Under the pieces are notes generated by a model that did not search any database, was not told the origin of the DNA, and worked only from the letters and a program-made list of their open reading frames with translations. From positions 1-64,000 of the forward strand of contig JAPPLJ010000025.1 in assembly GCA_028819475.1 (NCBI GenBank): 64,000 nt of DNA, in the 5' to 3' direction. Shown one piece after another: positions 38,927-49,096 of this stretch (the stretch's first letter is position 1; every line of letters begins with the position of its first letter). A program made the translations under genes and the position numbers. Source of the DNA: Rhodospirillaceae bacterium. GTDB lineage: Bacteria; Pseudomonadota; Alphaproteobacteria; Bin65.

Positions 38927-39067
38927 ATTTGTTGCGATTTATTGTATACTTGCGCCGATTCAATATGTCCCGATTCCGCGTGGGCATGGGCTCACGCCGC
39001 GAATCGGATGCAACGGCATGCCGTTCGGCGCGACGCACGCCGCCGTCCGGCACCATCGGGAGCAGCC

Positions 39068-41632
39068 ATGGCGCGCGCCGCCGCCCTGTCCGGCAAAAGC
39101 AGAGCCTCGTCCCGGCAGGCGAAGAAACGGCCTGTCCGCGCACCGGCCGGCACACAGGCCCGGCGCGGAACCAGATCGGCTTTCCTGCCGCCGGAAATGA
39201 AGGATCTGCTAAAGCGCAGCTGGCGGCGCGCCTGCGGATTTGCGCTGGCGCTGATTGCCGGCGCGTTCCTGTTAGCGCTGTTGTCCTACGCGCCGTCCGA
39301 TTCTTCCTGGAACACGCAGTCCGGCGCACCGGTCAGGAACGTCATGGGGATTGGCGGCGCCTGGGTCGCCGACGCGGTGCTGCAGGCGATCGGGCTGGGC
39401 GGCTACGTTCTTGCGCTGGCGGTCGCCGCCTGGTCGGGCCGGCTGGCGAGCGGCGTGCGCCTGGACGCCTTCGGCTGGCGGCTGCTGCTGCTGCCCGTGG
39501 CCCTTTTGCTTCTGGTTGCGGCCTTTGCCGGCATTCCGGGGGCACAGGGATGGCCGGTCCATGCCGGGCCGGGCGGCGCGGTCGGACGGGCGCTGGCGCT
39601 TGCCGCGCGCGACATGTTCGGCGCCATGGCGCAGGGCTGGCCGGCCGTCCTTGCCGTTCTCGGGCTGGGTATCGTCGTTCTGTTGCCGATTCTGGGGCTG
39701 ACGCTGCGCGAATGGCGCCGGGTCGGCGCGGCGTTGTTCTGGCCCTTCCGCCTTCTGCTCCGGCGGCGGGCCCGCACCGAATCCCGGATCGTGCGCCCTG
39801 CGCGGGCGGAGCCCGATTTCGTGCCGCCCGACGAGCGGCCCGATGAGCGGGACATCAGCCCCGCGGCCGAAGTCGCCGCGCGGCCCCTCGCGTCCAAGGT
39901 CAAGCGCGAACAGGCCAGGGCCGGCGACCGGAAACGCGGCGAACGGGGCCGCGGCAAGCGCGAACCGGCATCGGAGTCCGGAGAAAAGAAGGCTGCCAGC
40001 GCCGCGCGCGGCGCGAAACGGGCGGGCGCACGCGCGGCGCCGTTCCTCAAGAAGGGCGCCAGGCTCATCGCGGACAAGGCCAAGCCGCCGGCCCCGGGGG
40101 ACCGGGCGCGCGAAGCCCGCGAACCGAAACTGGACCTGGACCCGGGCCGGTACAAGACTCCGGCGCTCAGCCTGTTGCAGGAACCGCCGCCGGGCGCCGG
40201 CGACCATCTCGACACGACGGCGCTGGAGCAGAATGCCCGCTACCTGGAGACCGTCCTGGCGGACTTCGGCATCAAGGGGCGGATCGTCAAGGTCAGGCCG
40301 GGGCCGGTCGTCACCCTGTACGAGCTGGAGCCGGCGCCGGGCGTGAAGTCGTCCCGGGTGATCAACCTCGCCGACGATATCGCCCGGTCGATGAGTGCCC
40401 TGTCCGTCCGGGTCGCCGTGGTGCCGGGCCGCAACGTGATCGGCATAGAACTGCCGAACCAGAACCGGGAAACGGTCTATCTGCGCGAGATGATGGCGGC
40501 GCGCAGCTTCGAGCGGTCGGCGCACAAGCTGGCGCTGGCGCTGGGCAAGGATATTGGCGGCGCGCCGGTTCTGGCCGACCTGGCCAGGATGCCCCACCTG
40601 CTGATCGCCGGCACCACCGGTTCCGGCAAGTCGGTGGCGGTCAACACCATGATCCTGTCGCTGCTCTACCGGCTGCCGCCCGACCGGTGCAAGTTCATCA
40701 TGATCGACCCCAAAATGCTGGAACTGTCGATCTACGACGACATTCCCCAGCTGCTGACGCCGGTGGTGACCGACCCGAAAAAGGCCGTCGTCGCCCTGCG
40801 CTGGGCGGTCCGGGAGATGGAAAACCGCTACCGCGCCATGTCCAAAATGGGCGTGCGCAACATCGATAGTTACAACCAGCGCCTCGCCGAAGCGCGCAAG
40901 AACGGGGAGACCGTTACCGAGACCGTCCGCACCGGAACCGACGATAGCGGGCAGCCGGTCGTGGAAGCGCGGGAGATGCCCCTCGACCCGCTGCCCTATA
41001 TCGTCGTGATCGTTGACGAGATGGCCGACCTCATGCTCGTCGCCGGCAAGGACATCGAGGGCGCGGTCCAGCGCCTCGCCCAGATGGCGCGCGCCGCCGG
41101 AATCCACCTCATCATGGCGACCCAGCGCCCGTCGGTTGATGTCATCACGGGGACGATCAAGGCGAACTTCCCGACGCGCGTCTCCTTCCAGGTCACGACC
41201 AAGATCGACAGCCGCACCATTCTGGGCGAACAGGGTGCCGAGCAGCTGCTGGGCCAGGGCGACATGCTCTACATGGCGGGCGGCGGGCGCATCACCCGCG
41301 TGCACGGCCCCTTCGTCAGCGACGAGGAGGTCGAGGATGTGGTGGCCTACCTGCGCACGCAGGGCGAGCCGATCTATCTCGACCAGATTACCGAGGAAGA
41401 GGAAGAGGACGGACTACCTGGAGCGGCCGGCGCCGAGAGTGGCGGCGACGACCTCTACAACAAGGCCGTGGACATCGTCATGACGGAGGGGAAATGCTCC
41501 ACCTCCTTCATTCAGCGCCGTCTTCAGATCGGGTATAACCGGGCGGCGCGGCTCGTCGAACAGATGGAGCAGCGCGGCGTCGTGAGCCCGGCCAATCACG
41601 CCGGCAAGCGCGAAGTCCTGATCGGCGCCTGA
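39068..41632 (+). CDS. ftsK: DNA translocase FtsK
   Basis: An 854-residue divisome protein. Four N-terminal membrane helices (about 50-215) anchor it at the septum, followed by a charged linker (about 225-345), the alpha/beta motor domain with Walker A GTTGSGKS (515-522) and Walker [11 protein letters not shown], and the gamma DNA-reading domain at the C-terminus (about 790-854; [20 protein letters not shown] in sections). It pumps chromosome ends apart and activates XerCD at dif by reading KOPS. GGGAGC precedes the ATG at 39068; the frame is open upstream only by chance. Confidence 0.96.
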   Translation: MARAAALSGKSRASSRQAKKRPVRAPAGTQARRGTRSAFLPPEMKDLLKRSWRRACGFALALIAGAFLLALLSYAPSDSSWNTQSGAPVRNVMGIGGAWVADAVLQAIGLGGYVLALAVAAWSGRLASGVRLDAFGWRLLLLPVALLLLVAAFAGIPGAQGWPVHAGPGGAVGRALALAARDMFGAMAQGWPAVLAVLGLGIVVLLPILGLTLREWRRVGAALFWPFRLLLRRRARTESRIVRPARAEPDFVPPDERPDERDISPAAEVAARPLASKVKREQARAGDRKRGERGRGKREPASESGEKKAASAARGAKRAGARAAPFLKKGARLIADKAKPPAPGDRAREAREPKLDLDPGRYKTPALSLLQEPPPGAGDHLDTTALEQNARYLETVLADFGIKGRIVKVRPGPVVTLYELEPAPGVKSSRVINLADDIARSMSALSVRVAVVPGRNVIGIELPNQNRETVYLREMMAARSFERSAHKLALALGKDIGGAPVLADLARMPHLLIAGTTGSGKSVAVNTMILSLLYRLPPDRCKFIMIDPKMLELSIYDDIPQLLTPVVTDPKKAVVALRWAVREMENRYRAMSKMGVRNIDSYNQRLAEARKNGETVTETVRTGTDDSGQPVVEAREMPLDPLPYIVVIVDEMADLMLVAGKDIEGAVQRLAQMARAAGIHLIMATQRPSVDVITGTIKANFPTRVSFQVTTKIDSRTILGEQGAEQLLGQGDMLYMAGGGRITRVHGPFVSDEEVEDVVAYLRTQGEPIYLDQITEEEEEDGLPGAAGAESGGDDLYNKAVDIVMTEGKCSTSFIQRRLQIGYNRAARLVEQMEQRGVVSPANHAGKREVLIGA

Positions 41633-41689
41633 CGCGTCCCCGCCGCCCGGATACCCGGCCCTCCCTTCCCGGCCGCATTCGAGGTCGAC

Positions 41690-42343
41690 ATGACATTGCC
41701 ACGCGCGATTCCGGGTCTCGCCGGCGCCGGCCTCGCCGCGCTCCTCCTGACGGCCGGCGCAGGCGCGCAGACACCGGACCCGGGACCGCTGAGCGCGCGG
41801 GACCGCGCCGACCTCAAGCGGATCGAAGCGAAGGTCAACAGTTTCCGCACGCTGCGCACCCGGTTCAGGCAGATTTCGCCCGGCGGCCGGATCAGCCGGG
41901 GCGACATCTTCATCCAGCGGCCGGGACAGATGCGGATTCAGTTCGACCGGCGGGATCTGGTGCTTCTCACGTCCCGGCTGTGGCTTATCGTGATTCAGGG
42001 CAAGCATGGCGAACCGCAGCATTTCCCGCTGAACGCGACGCCCGCCGGCATTCTCGTCCGCAGCGAGATACGCTTCGACCGGGACATCCGGGTCATTCGG
42101 GTTCACCGGACCGCAGGAGAGATTCTGGTCACGGTCGTTCGGCGGGATTCGTCGCGCCAAGGCCGGATGACCCTGGCCTTCGACCGCGACACGCTCGACC
42201 TGTCCGGCTGGACCGTTCTCGATGCCCAGGGCGAGCTCACGCAGGTTTTCCTGTCGGAAACGCAACTCGACGTCGCGCTCGATCCGTCGCTGTTTGCGTT
42301 GCCCGCGGGGCGCCTGCCGGCGCCTCACGGTAGCGACCGGTAG
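41690..42343 (+). CDS. lolA: Outer-membrane lipoprotein carrier LolA-like protein
   Basis: A 217-residue periplasmic protein with a signal peptide (about 1-26, cut near GAGAQTPD) and the LolA-type half-barrel: LKRIEAKVNSFRTLRTRFRQ, GDIFIQRPGQMRIQFDRR, then a long strand-rich part. In the Lol pathway LolA takes lipoproteins from the inner-membrane LolCDE complex to the outer membrane. Position right after ftsK is the usual one for lolA, which supports the call even though similarity is moderate. Confidence 0.87.
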   Translation: MTLPRAIPGLAGAGLAALLLTAGAGAQTPDPGPLSARDRADLKRIEAKVNSFRTLRTRFRQISPGGRISRGDIFIQRPGQMRIQFDRRDLVLLTSRLWLIVIQGKHGEPQHFPLNATPAGILVRSEIRFDRDIRVIRVHRTAGEILVTVVRRDSSRQGRMTLAFDRDTLDLSGWTVLDAQGELTQVFLSETQLDVALDPSLFALPAGRLPAPHGSDR

Positions 42344-42360
42344 CCCGGATCGAAGAACCA

Positions 42361-42389
42361 TTTTACGCGGCGGCGCGGATGCCTATAGT
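42361..42389 (+). promoter_or_regulatory. Candidate promoter giving a leaderless message
   Basis: TTTTAC (42361-42366), a 17-bp spacer and TATAGT (42384-42389) would start transcription at or next to the ATG at 42397. No Shine-Dalgarno sequence is present before that ATG. Confidence 0.5.
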
Positions 42390-42396
42390 GCGCGCC

Positions 42397-43209
42397 ATGA
42401 CCGTCCCCGTTCCTCCGTCCGCACTTGTCCCGATCGTCGGGGTTTCCGCCTGCCGCCGCACTTGGGAGGATACCTTCGTCGTCCACTGGGTGATGCAGCG
42501 CAATCTGGAAGCGATCCTCGAGGCGTCCGGCTGCGTGCCGCTGGCGGTGCCCGCCATGGCGCGGCATTTCCCGGACGGCGCGATCGACAGCATCCTCGAC
42601 CGTCTTGACGGCCTGCTGCTGACCGGCAGCCCGTCGAACGTCGAACCCCATCATTATGGCGCCGAGCCCTTTGAGGGCGATCTGAACGATCCGGACCGGG
42701 ACGCGACGACCCTGCCGCTGATCCGCGGTGCCGTCCGCCGCGGCATTCCGGTCCTCGCGATCTGCCGCGGCATACAGGAACTGAACGTCGCCATGGGCGG
42801 CAGCCTTTACGGCAAACTGCACGAAGCGCCCGGCCACCGGGATCACCGGTCGGACAAGACTCGGCCGAGGGGCGTGCGGTCGGCGCGCGAGCACCCGGTG
42901 GCCATTTCGGGGCAGGGTCTGCTGCGCCGGATTATCGATGCCGACAGGATCGTCGTGAACACGCTGCATGCGCAGGGGATCCGGGAGCCGGCGCCGGGCG
43001 CACGGATCAACGCCGTGGCGGACGACGGAGTGATCGAAGCGATCGAATTTCCGGAAAGCACCGGTTTCGTTCTCGGCGTGCAGTGGCATCCCGAAATCAC
43101 CCACGACACGGACGATAACAGCCGTGCCCTGTTCGAGGCGTTCGGCGCTGCGGTTCGGGCCTATGCCGGCGCGGATGCGGCCGGCGGCCTGCTGACCGCG
43201 GCCGAATAG
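42397..43209 (+). CDS. Class I glutamine amidotransferase, gamma-glutamyl-GABA hydrolase (PuuD)-like
   Basis: A 270-residue peptidase C26-type protein. The nucleophile is C123 (AICRGIQELNVAMGG) and the partners are the histidine in GVQWHPEI and the glutamate two residues on. The block TGSPSNVEPHHYG is typical of the PuuD group, which hydrolyses gamma-glutamyl-GABA in putrescine breakdown; other members act on gamma-glutamyl amines. The start at 42397 suits both homology and the leaderless promoter; an ATG at 42379 is in frame. Neighbouring genes give no pathway hint. Confidence 0.9.
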   Translation: MTVPVPPSALVPIVGVSACRRTWEDTFVVHWVMQRNLEAILEASGCVPLAVPAMARHFPDGAIDSILDRLDGLLLTGSPSNVEPHHYGAEPFEGDLNDPDRDATTLPLIRGAVRRGIPVLAICRGIQELNVAMGGSLYGKLHEAPGHRDHRSDKTRPRGVRSAREHPVAISGQGLLRRIIDADRIVVNTLHAQGIREPAPGARINAVADDGVIEAIEFPESTGFVLGVQWHPEITHDTDDNSRALFEAFGAAVRAYAGADAAGGLLTAAE

Positions 43210-43242
43210 GCGCCCCATCGCTTTCTGGCCGACCTTGCGGGC

Positions 43243-44031
43243 ATGAAACTCGTCACCTGGAACATCAATTCCATCCGCCCCCGCCTTCACCTGATCGAAC
43301 GGCTGGTCGCGGCCGATGACCCCGACGTGGTCTGCCTGCAGGAAACCAAGGTCGAGGACGGCAAGTTTCCGCTGGAGGCCTTGCGCGCTATGGGCTTCGC
43401 GCATATCGAAATCTTCGGCATGAAGGCCTATCACGGCGTGGCGATCCTTTCGCGCGTACCCTTGGCCGGCCACGCCCGGCATAACTGGTGCGAGATCGAC
43501 GATGCGCGCCACCAGTCAGTGACGCTGCCCGGCGGCATCGAGCTGCATAATGTCTATCTGCCGTCGGGCGGGGACGAGCCGGACCCGGAGATCAACCCGA
43601 AATTCGCCCACAAATTACGGTTCATGACCGAACAGGCCAGCTGGTGGGCGGCACAGGACCCGTCGAAGCCGCGCATCCTGGTCGGCGACCTGAACGTCGC
43701 GCCGCTGGAAACCGACGTGTGGTCCCACAAACAGCTTCTGAAGGTGGTGAGTCACACGCCCGTCGAGGTCGAGCATTTCGGGCGGATGCAGGCGGCCCAC
43801 GAATGGGTCGATGCCGTGCGCGCCAAAATCGACCCGGCCGAACCGCTGTTTACCTGGTGGAGCTACCGCGCCCGGGACTGGCGCGCCTCGAACCGGGGCC
43901 GGCGCCTCGACCATATCTGGGTGACGCCGCCGCTGGCGCCGAAAGTCGCCGACGCCAGGGTAATCGCCGATGCGCGGGATTGGGAAAAGGCGTCCGACCA
44001 CGCGCCGGTGCTGGTGGAATTGGACGCCTGA
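43243..44031 (+). CDS. xth: Exodeoxyribonuclease III
   Basis: A 262-residue AP endonuclease and 3'-5' exonuclease of base-excision repair. Characteristic blocks are WNINSIRPRL, CLQETKVEDGKFP (catalytic glutamate), GDLNVAPLETDVW, and the final SDHAPVLVELD with the catalytic D-H pair. The length matches ExoIII. It lies 33 bp after the amidotransferase gene. Confidence 0.95.
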   Translation: MKLVTWNINSIRPRLHLIERLVAADDPDVVCLQETKVEDGKFPLEALRAMGFAHIEIFGMKAYHGVAILSRVPLAGHARHNWCEIDDARHQSVTLPGGIELHNVYLPSGGDEPDPEINPKFAHKLRFMTEQASWWAAQDPSKPRILVGDLNVAPLETDVWSHKQLLKVVSHTPVEVEHFGRMQAAHEWVDAVRAKIDPAEPLFTWWSYRARDWRASNRGRRLDHIWVTPPLAPKVADARVIADARDWEKASDHAPVLVELDA

Positions 44032-44127
44032 CCGTCCGACCGCGGCGCGGCAGCCTTGCGGCGGCCCTGCCTCCCTCCCATATGCCGCCGGACGGCCGCC
44101 GCAGCGGCTACTGCACCGGGAACCCGT

Positions 44128-45306
44128 ATGGCGCGCAACTCAAGAGCATTCTCGGTCGCCTCGGCAATCATCTTCGCCGCCTTTGGCGCCGCAGAGGCCC
44201 AAGAGACGCCGCGCTCCGGAACGGACCGCGCTACCGCCCCGGAAATCCGCCGATCAGGCTGGGATGCGGCCGGCCTCGCCGAGGTCGTCGCGTATGCGAA
44301 AACCCTGAGCACCGATACGCTTCTGATCGTTTCGCACGGCAAGGCGGTAGCGTCGCTGGGCAATGCCTCGCAACGATACAATGTGCACTCGATTCGCAAG
44401 GCGCTGCTGAGCGCGCTTGTCGGACAACATGCCGGCAAAGGCCCGAAACGGATCGATCTCGACGCGACCCTGGCGCAACTCGGCATCGACGATTCGCCGG
44501 ATCCCCTCTCGCCGCGGCAAAAGCAGGCGACCGTCCGGCATCTCATCCGGAGCGTTTCGGGCATAAATCACCGGGCCGCCGCCGAGCAGGGGCAGCGCGA
44601 AGAGAGGACACGCCGCCTCGGCATCGGCGAAAACGAACCGGGATCGAAATGGGCGTATAACAACTGGGACTACAACGTCCTGACGACGATTTTCGAGGGG
44701 CGCACGGGATTGTCGATCGGAGCCGCGTTCACGGCCGGCGTCGCCATTCCGGCCGGAATGGCGGATTACGCGGCGTCGGACGTTTCGTATGTCGCTTCGC
44801 CGCGGGTCTCGAGACATCGGGCAGCCATGTTCCGCATGTCCGGGCGCGACCTTGCCCTGTTCGGGCAGCTTTTTCTCGACGGCGGTGTCGTCAACGGCAA
44901 GCGCCTTCTGCCCCGTTCCTGGATCGACCGTATCGCGGCGGAAGCGACCGGGACCGGCATGGGCGGCTTGCGGGCCGGCCACAGTTACCTGTGGTGGGTG
45001 CCATCGCCGGATACCGGGCTGCCGGCCGGCAGCTTCTGGGCGCTCGGCCTAGGCCATCAGGCCGTTATCGTGGTGCCGGCATGGCACACGGTCATCGTCC
45101 ATCAGGCGGACATGACCGTTTTCATGCGGCGCTTCCTGGGCCTGATCGGCGAACGGGGCATGGCCCCGCAGGCGGCGCTGGAATCCCTTGCCCTCTCGTG
45201 TCTTGGCGACGCCGGGCGAACGTCCGATTTCTGCCGGAACGACAGGTTCGTCCTGCGCCGGGAATTCAGGCGGCTCATTTCCCTGATCGTCGCTGCACGC
45301 CGTTGA
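44128..45306 (+). CDS. Serine hydrolase, beta-lactamase/penicillin-binding-protein fold
   Basis: A 392-residue exported protein with a signal peptide (about 1-24, cut near AEAQET). The catalytic SxxK motif is SIRKALLSAL (about 94-97), the YxN-type second motif is YNNWDYN, and the family hydrophobic and glycine-rich segments follow. Class C-type serine hydrolases include beta-lactamases, D-aminopeptidases and esterases; the standard KTG triad is replaced by LGHQ-like sequence, so an esterase or amidase is as likely as resistance. The start at 44128 gives the signal peptide; a longer frame starts at 44056. Confidence 0.82.
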   Translation: MARNSRAFSVASAIIFAAFGAAEAQETPRSGTDRATAPEIRRSGWDAAGLAEVVAYAKTLSTDTLLIVSHGKAVASLGNASQRYNVHSIRKALLSALVGQHAGKGPKRIDLDATLAQLGIDDSPDPLSPRQKQATVRHLIRSVSGINHRAAAEQGQREERTRRLGIGENEPGSKWAYNNWDYNVLTTIFEGRTGLSIGAAFTAGVAIPAGMADYAASDVSYVASPRVSRHRAAMFRMSGRDLALFGQLFLDGGVVNGKRLLPRSWIDRIAAEATGTGMGGLRAGHSYLWWVPSPDTGLPAGSFWALGLGHQAVIVVPAWHTVIVHQADMTVFMRRFLGLIGERGMAPQAALESLALSCLGDAGRTSDFCRNDRFVLRREFRRLISLIVAARR

Positions 45307-45319
45307 GCCGGTGTCGCGG

Positions 45320-45838
45320 TTACCGCCGGTACACGCAATAGGGCCAGGCCGAGACCCCTTCGGGGAGCGCCACGGCCGGGGGGTCCAGCGAGACAAGGCC
45401 GGGACTGCTCATATCCCGGTCGCCCAGCAGAATGCCACCCGGCGCCAGCCGCTGCGCCATGATGCTGCCGACGAACCGGGCGAGCGCGGCATCGGCCCGG
45501 CGGCTCTCGGTGCCGATATCGGCATGGGCAAGCGCCGGCGGCGCCTCGATTTCGGCCCAGCAGGCCGGCAGCGTCTCGCGAAAATCGCCGAGCAGGATCC
45601 GCTCCGGCGCCGGCCGGCTGTGCGCCGGCGCGTGGACCTCGTAATCGAACGCCCAGATGTCCCGGCCGGGAAACAGGCGCCGCAAATGGCTATAGGTCCG
45701 GCCCTTGCCGAGGCCGATTTCGAGAACCGGGCCGTCGATGCCGGAAACCCGTTCGGCGGCCCAGTCCAGCAGCACCCGCTGCGTAGCCAGCCGGGCGATC
45801 ATGCGCTCGAGCCGGCTTTCCGTCGCCGCTTGGCTCAT
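45320..45838 (-). CDS. Class I SAM-dependent methyltransferase
   Basis: A 172-residue Rossmann-fold methyltransferase. Motif I is VLEIGLGKGRTYSHL (about 39-53) and the acidic residue of motif II is in WAFDYEV. It is short for the fold and lacks a long substrate domain. It lies 19 bp downstream of the cyclic-nucleotide-binding gene and reads in the same direction, so it probably belongs to the same operon as the ABC protein. Methylation of a sugar or lipid head would suit the context, but this is inference. Confidence 0.83.
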   Translation of the reverse strand: MSQAATESRLERMIARLATQRVLLDWAAERVSGIDGPVLEIGLGKGRTYSHLRRLFPGRDIWAFDYEVHAPAHSRPAPERILLGDFRETLPACWAEIEAPPALAHADIGTESRRADAALARFVGSIMAQRLAPGGILLGDRDMSSPGLVSLDPPAVALPEGVSAWPYCVYRR

Positions 45839-45857
45839 CGGCCGCCGCCGCCTTCTG

Positions 45858-46304
45858 TCAGGCAGCGCTCAGCTCCCGGATCCGGGCGTTGGTCGCCTCC
45901 AGACGCTTGGCCAGTTCGCGCATGATTTCCACCGCGATCTGCGGAAACTCCATGACGAGGCGGAAAAACAGCTCTTTTGAGATCACCATCGCGTCGAGCC
46001 GGGTCGTCGCCTTCACCGTCGCCGTGCGCGGCACGTCGGTCAGGATGGCGATTTCGCCGATCAGCGCGTTCTTGCGGAAATGCGCCACGGTCAGCGGGCC
46101 GTCGTCGGTCTCGATGATCACGTCGGCCTCGCCCTCCACGATGATGTAGGCGCTGTCGCCTTCGTCGCCCTCGTGGAACAGGTATTCGCCTTCGTTGTAG
46201 GCGTGACGCTCGCTCGTGAAGGCCAGGAGCTTCAGTTTGGACGATTCGATATTGGCGAACATCGGAATGTTGCGCAGAATCTCGACTTCTTCGTTCAGGC
46301 TCAC
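45858..46304 (-). CDS. Stand-alone cyclic-nucleotide-binding domain protein
   Basis: A 148-residue Crp/cNMP-binding domain without any DNA-binding or catalytic domain. The phosphate-binding cassette is intact: GEIAILTDVPRTATV (about 85-99), where the arginine grips the cyclic phosphate and the glutamate the ribose. The last 30 residues (EIMRELAKRLEATNARIRELS) look like a coiled coil for self-association or docking. The GTG start at 46304 is fixed by GGAGG seven bases upstream. It follows the ABC gene by 62 bp and may regulate it, as cNMP domains do in other transporters. Confidence 0.86.
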   Translation of the reverse strand: MSLNEEVEILRNIPMFANIESSKLKLLAFTSERHAYNEGEYLFHEGDEGDSAYIIVEGEADVIIETDDGPLTVAHFRKNALIGEIAILTDVPRTATVKATTRLDAMVISKELFFRLVMEFPQIAVEIMRELAKRLEATNARIRELSAA

Positions 46305-46366
46305 GTTACGTCCTCCGGGCCCTCTGTCGGGCGCACTTTTCGCGGCCGGCCGGCCGTCGCTGCATT

Positions 46367-49096
46367 CTATTCCGATTCCAGCAGTTCCCGCAGCGTCGAA
46401 CCCTCCCTGTCGAGCTCGGCGAAACTGCCCTGCTCGACGACCCGGCCGCTCTTCATCACGATGACATGGTCGAAGTTTCGCGCGAAGCCGGGCCTGTGCA
46501 GCGACCAGATCACACCACGGCCCTTCATCTCGCCGAGAACGGCGTCGAGCACGCGGCGCTGGGCGGCGCCGTCGAGATTGCTGATGCCTTCGTTGACGAC
46601 GAAAAGGTCGGGCCGCTTGATCAGGCCGCGAGCCATATTGACCTTCTGCCGCTGGGCCGCCGACAGCCGGGCGCCGGCTACGCCCACGGAGTGGGCCAGC
46701 CCCGCCACCATCACGGCGTCGCGGAGCGACAGGGAATCGAGCACCTCCCCGATCATGGCGCTCAGCTTGCCGGCGGCGTTGGCTTCGCCGTAGGACACCT
46801 TGCCGAACAGGATGTTGTCCTGCAGGGTCGCCGCCCGGTTGTACCGGTCGGGGTCGAAGAACTCGACTTCGCCGCGCAGCGTGTCCGGCAGGGTCGCGGC
46901 GAAGATTTCCCGCGCTTTCAGTGCCTTGGCCTGGATTTCGTCGTTCAGCAGACCCAGGCGATGACGGGCGGGAATCAGCTTGAACGGCAGCGAACGCAGG
47001 CGGAACCGGTCTTCCTCGCGCATGTCCGCCGCGGTTTGCCCGGCCGTTCTGGCGAGGAGCTGCTGGTATTCCGGCATCTCTTCGGAGCCGAAGAAGCTGA
47101 ACTGGTCGAAGAAGGCGTGGCCCGGCGGCAGGTCGGCAAAAATCTCCACCATGGTTTCGGTGAGCTGCCGGCCGACCTCGAGCAGCGTGTCGGCAAGATC
47201 CGCTTCGTGGATCACCTGCCGGACAAACGGATGCTCGGCCAGCCGCTCGATATCGAAAACCGCGCCCGCCGGTGTGCCGAACAGCAGGTTTTCCGCAAGG
47301 GTTGCATTGGTGTTGTAGCGTGTCCGGTCGAACGGCTCGACCAGAGCCGACTGTTGCGTCTCGTCCAGTCTGGCACGCAGGGCCGCCCGGGCCGCAAGCA
47401 TCGCTTCGGCCAGATCGGGCCGCTCCGACGGATCGATCGTCCCGCGCAGGCCGAACTGGTACAGGTCGTCGCCCAGATCGACCAATCGCAGCATGTCCAC
47501 GCATTTCCGGTCCAGCGTCTCGCGATCGGAAACGCCGGCGGCGGCGTAGTCCACCCAGTCCGCCTCGGGATCGGCATCGATGTTCGCTGCCGCATGCGCA
47601 TCGCGGACATAGCGGTTGCGCTGCGAACGGGCGGACTCCGTCTCGGCCGTCGGCCGGAGCGGCCTGTAGCGCAGGCCATAGTCGAGATTTGCGCGCAGGT
47701 CGGTCGAGAACAGATAGGGCACCGGTCCGGCGAACGACATCCTCCGGCCGGTAAAGGGCTCGGGCAGATCGTCCAGGTGCCGGCCGGCCAGATCGACGCG
47801 ACCGCCCGTTCCTTTCACCAGCCGGGCGAGCAGCAACACCAGTTCGTCCCGGCCGCTGCTGCCGCTGCCGACGATCGCCGTATGCTTGCCGAGATCGACC
47901 GAGAAGGTGACGCCGTCGACGGTTTTCGACTGGCCGTCTTCGGAATAAGCAAGGCCGGCAGCCTCGAGGGTCCGGCCCATCGCCTCCGGGCCGGCTTCGT
48001 CGGTCAGCTGCAGGGACTCGTCGAACAGGCCGGGCGGATCGAACTGCTCGACCACCGCTTCATACTTCACCTTGATGTCGGCCTGGAGCTGGTAATAGTT
48101 CAGCAGTTCCTTCCACGGCGAACTGAGGTCCTTGTACGCCGCCAGCACGGCGGTCAGCGCGCCGATGGTCATGTCGCCGGCTATCACCAGGTAGCCGCCG
48201 ATCGCATAGAAGAAGAACGGCGTGAGTTGCGCCATGAAGCTGTTCAGGAACTTGATGGCGAACTTGCGGCGGAAAATTTCGTACCGGATTGTGTAGATGC
48301 GATCGAGCCGGCGGGCGATGCCGGCGCGCTCGAAGAGCGAGGCGTCGTTGGCATGGATTTCGGCAATGCCGGCGATCGATTCGCCGATATTGTCGGCAAG
48401 GCCGCGCACTTCCCGCACCCGCGCCTTGCCGAGCGCGATGACCCGCTTCTGCAGCTTTGGAACGATGTAGATCTGGAGCGGATAGAGCGCCGTCGCGGCG
48501 AGGCCGAGAAAGACGTCCTGGGCAAAGATGAATCCCAGATAGACCAGCAGCAGGCCGCCAAAATACAGCGGCGTCGACGTCGCCGTGCCGACATAGCCGC
48601 CGACGGGCTCCACCTCGGCGGTGATCATCGGAATGATCTCGCCCTGGGAAACTTTCTTGAAATGGGGCAGCGGAAACCGAAGGATGCGCGAGTACAGCAT
48701 GTAGCGCAGGCGGCGGAGCATCTGCTCGCCCAGCCGGCCGGCGTAGACGTTCAGCACGTATTTCACGCCGCCGCTGAGGATGACGAAGAACAGGAAGCCG
48801 AAGCTGAGCGCCATCAGGAAGGTGATCTGCTCCATTTCGGCGCCCAGAACGTCGCGCGCCCAGCCTCCTTTCGCCCCGATCGCCTGGTCGATGATCGCTT
48901 TCGGCAACTCCAGTGTCAGATAGATGATCGGCCAGGAAACGACGGTCAGGGCAAGCACAACAAGCTGCTGCCGCTTGCTGTACTTCATGATGAAGCGGAA
49001 GATGCTCGGCTCCAGCGGCACGTTCGGCTGATAGCCGGGGGTCTCGCGCCCCGGTAGCCGGCCGGCGCCAGCGCCTGCGGTCGCAGAATCCGCCAT
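46367..49096 (-). CDS. ABC exporter-like protein with degenerate, expanded ATPase domain
   Basis: A 909-residue protein. Residues about 40-340 form a six-helix type-1 ABC exporter transmembrane domain. The ATPase part (about 385-909) is roughly 520 residues, against about 240 usually. Walker A reads GSGSSGRD (410-417), losing both the lysine and the serine/threonine; the signature is LSAAQ (811-815); Walker B is FVVNE (832-836), with Asn for Asp; the switch histidine is kept (H867). About 350 extra residues sit between the Q-loop region and the signature, including two near-copies of FDxxRYNxxATLxxNxLFG at 589-607 and 747-765. It is divergent from the glycosyltransferase operon and heads one with the cNMP-binding and methyltransferase genes. 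Cargo is probably the product of that cluster. Confidence 0.85.
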   Translation of the reverse strand: MADSATAGAGAGRLPGRETPGYQPNVPLEPSIFRFIMKYSKRQQLVVLALTVVSWPIIYLTLELPKAIIDQAIGAKGGWARDVLGAEMEQITFLMALSFGFLFFVILSGGVKYVLNVYAGRLGEQMLRRLRYMLYSRILRFPLPHFKKVSQGEIIPMITAEVEPVGGYVGTATSTPLYFGGLLLVYLGFIFAQDVFLGLAATALYPLQIYIVPKLQKRVIALGKARVREVRGLADNIGESIAGIAEIHANDASLFERAGIARRLDRIYTIRYEIFRRKFAIKFLNSFMAQLTPFFFYAIGGYLVIAGDMTIGALTAVLAAYKDLSSPWKELLNYYQLQADIKVKYEAVVEQFDPPGLFDESLQLTDEAGPEAMGRTLEAAGLAYSEDGQSKTVDGVTFSVDLGKHTAIVGSGSSGRDELVLLLARLVKGTGGRVDLAGRHLDDLPEPFTGRRMSFAGPVPYLFSTDLRANLDYGLRYRPLRPTAETESARSQRNRYVRDAHAAANIDADPEADWVDYAAAGVSDRETLDRKCVDMLRLVDLGDDLYQFGLRGTIDPSERPDLAEAMLAARAALRARLDETQQSALVEPFDRTRYNTNATLAENLLFGTPAGAVFDIERLAEHPFVRQVIHEADLADTLLEVGRQLTETMVEIFADLPPGHAFFDQFSFFGSEEMPEYQQLLARTAGQTAADMREEDRFRLRSLPFKLIPARHRLGLLNDEIQAKALKAREIFAATLPDTLRGEVEFFDPDRYNRAATLQDNILFGKVSYGEANAAGKLSAMIGEVLDSLSLRDAVMVAGLAHSVGVAGARLSAAQRQKVNMARGLIKRPDLFVVNEGISNLDGAAQRRVLDAVLGEMKGRGVIWSLHRPGFARNFDHVIVMKSGRVVEQGSFAELDREGSTLRELLESE

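Noticed and set aside
46466-49057. 863-codon plus-strand frame opposite the ABC gene
   Set aside because: No domain is visible and its composition is that of a reverse-complement shadow; the minus-strand protein has a clear ABC architecture.
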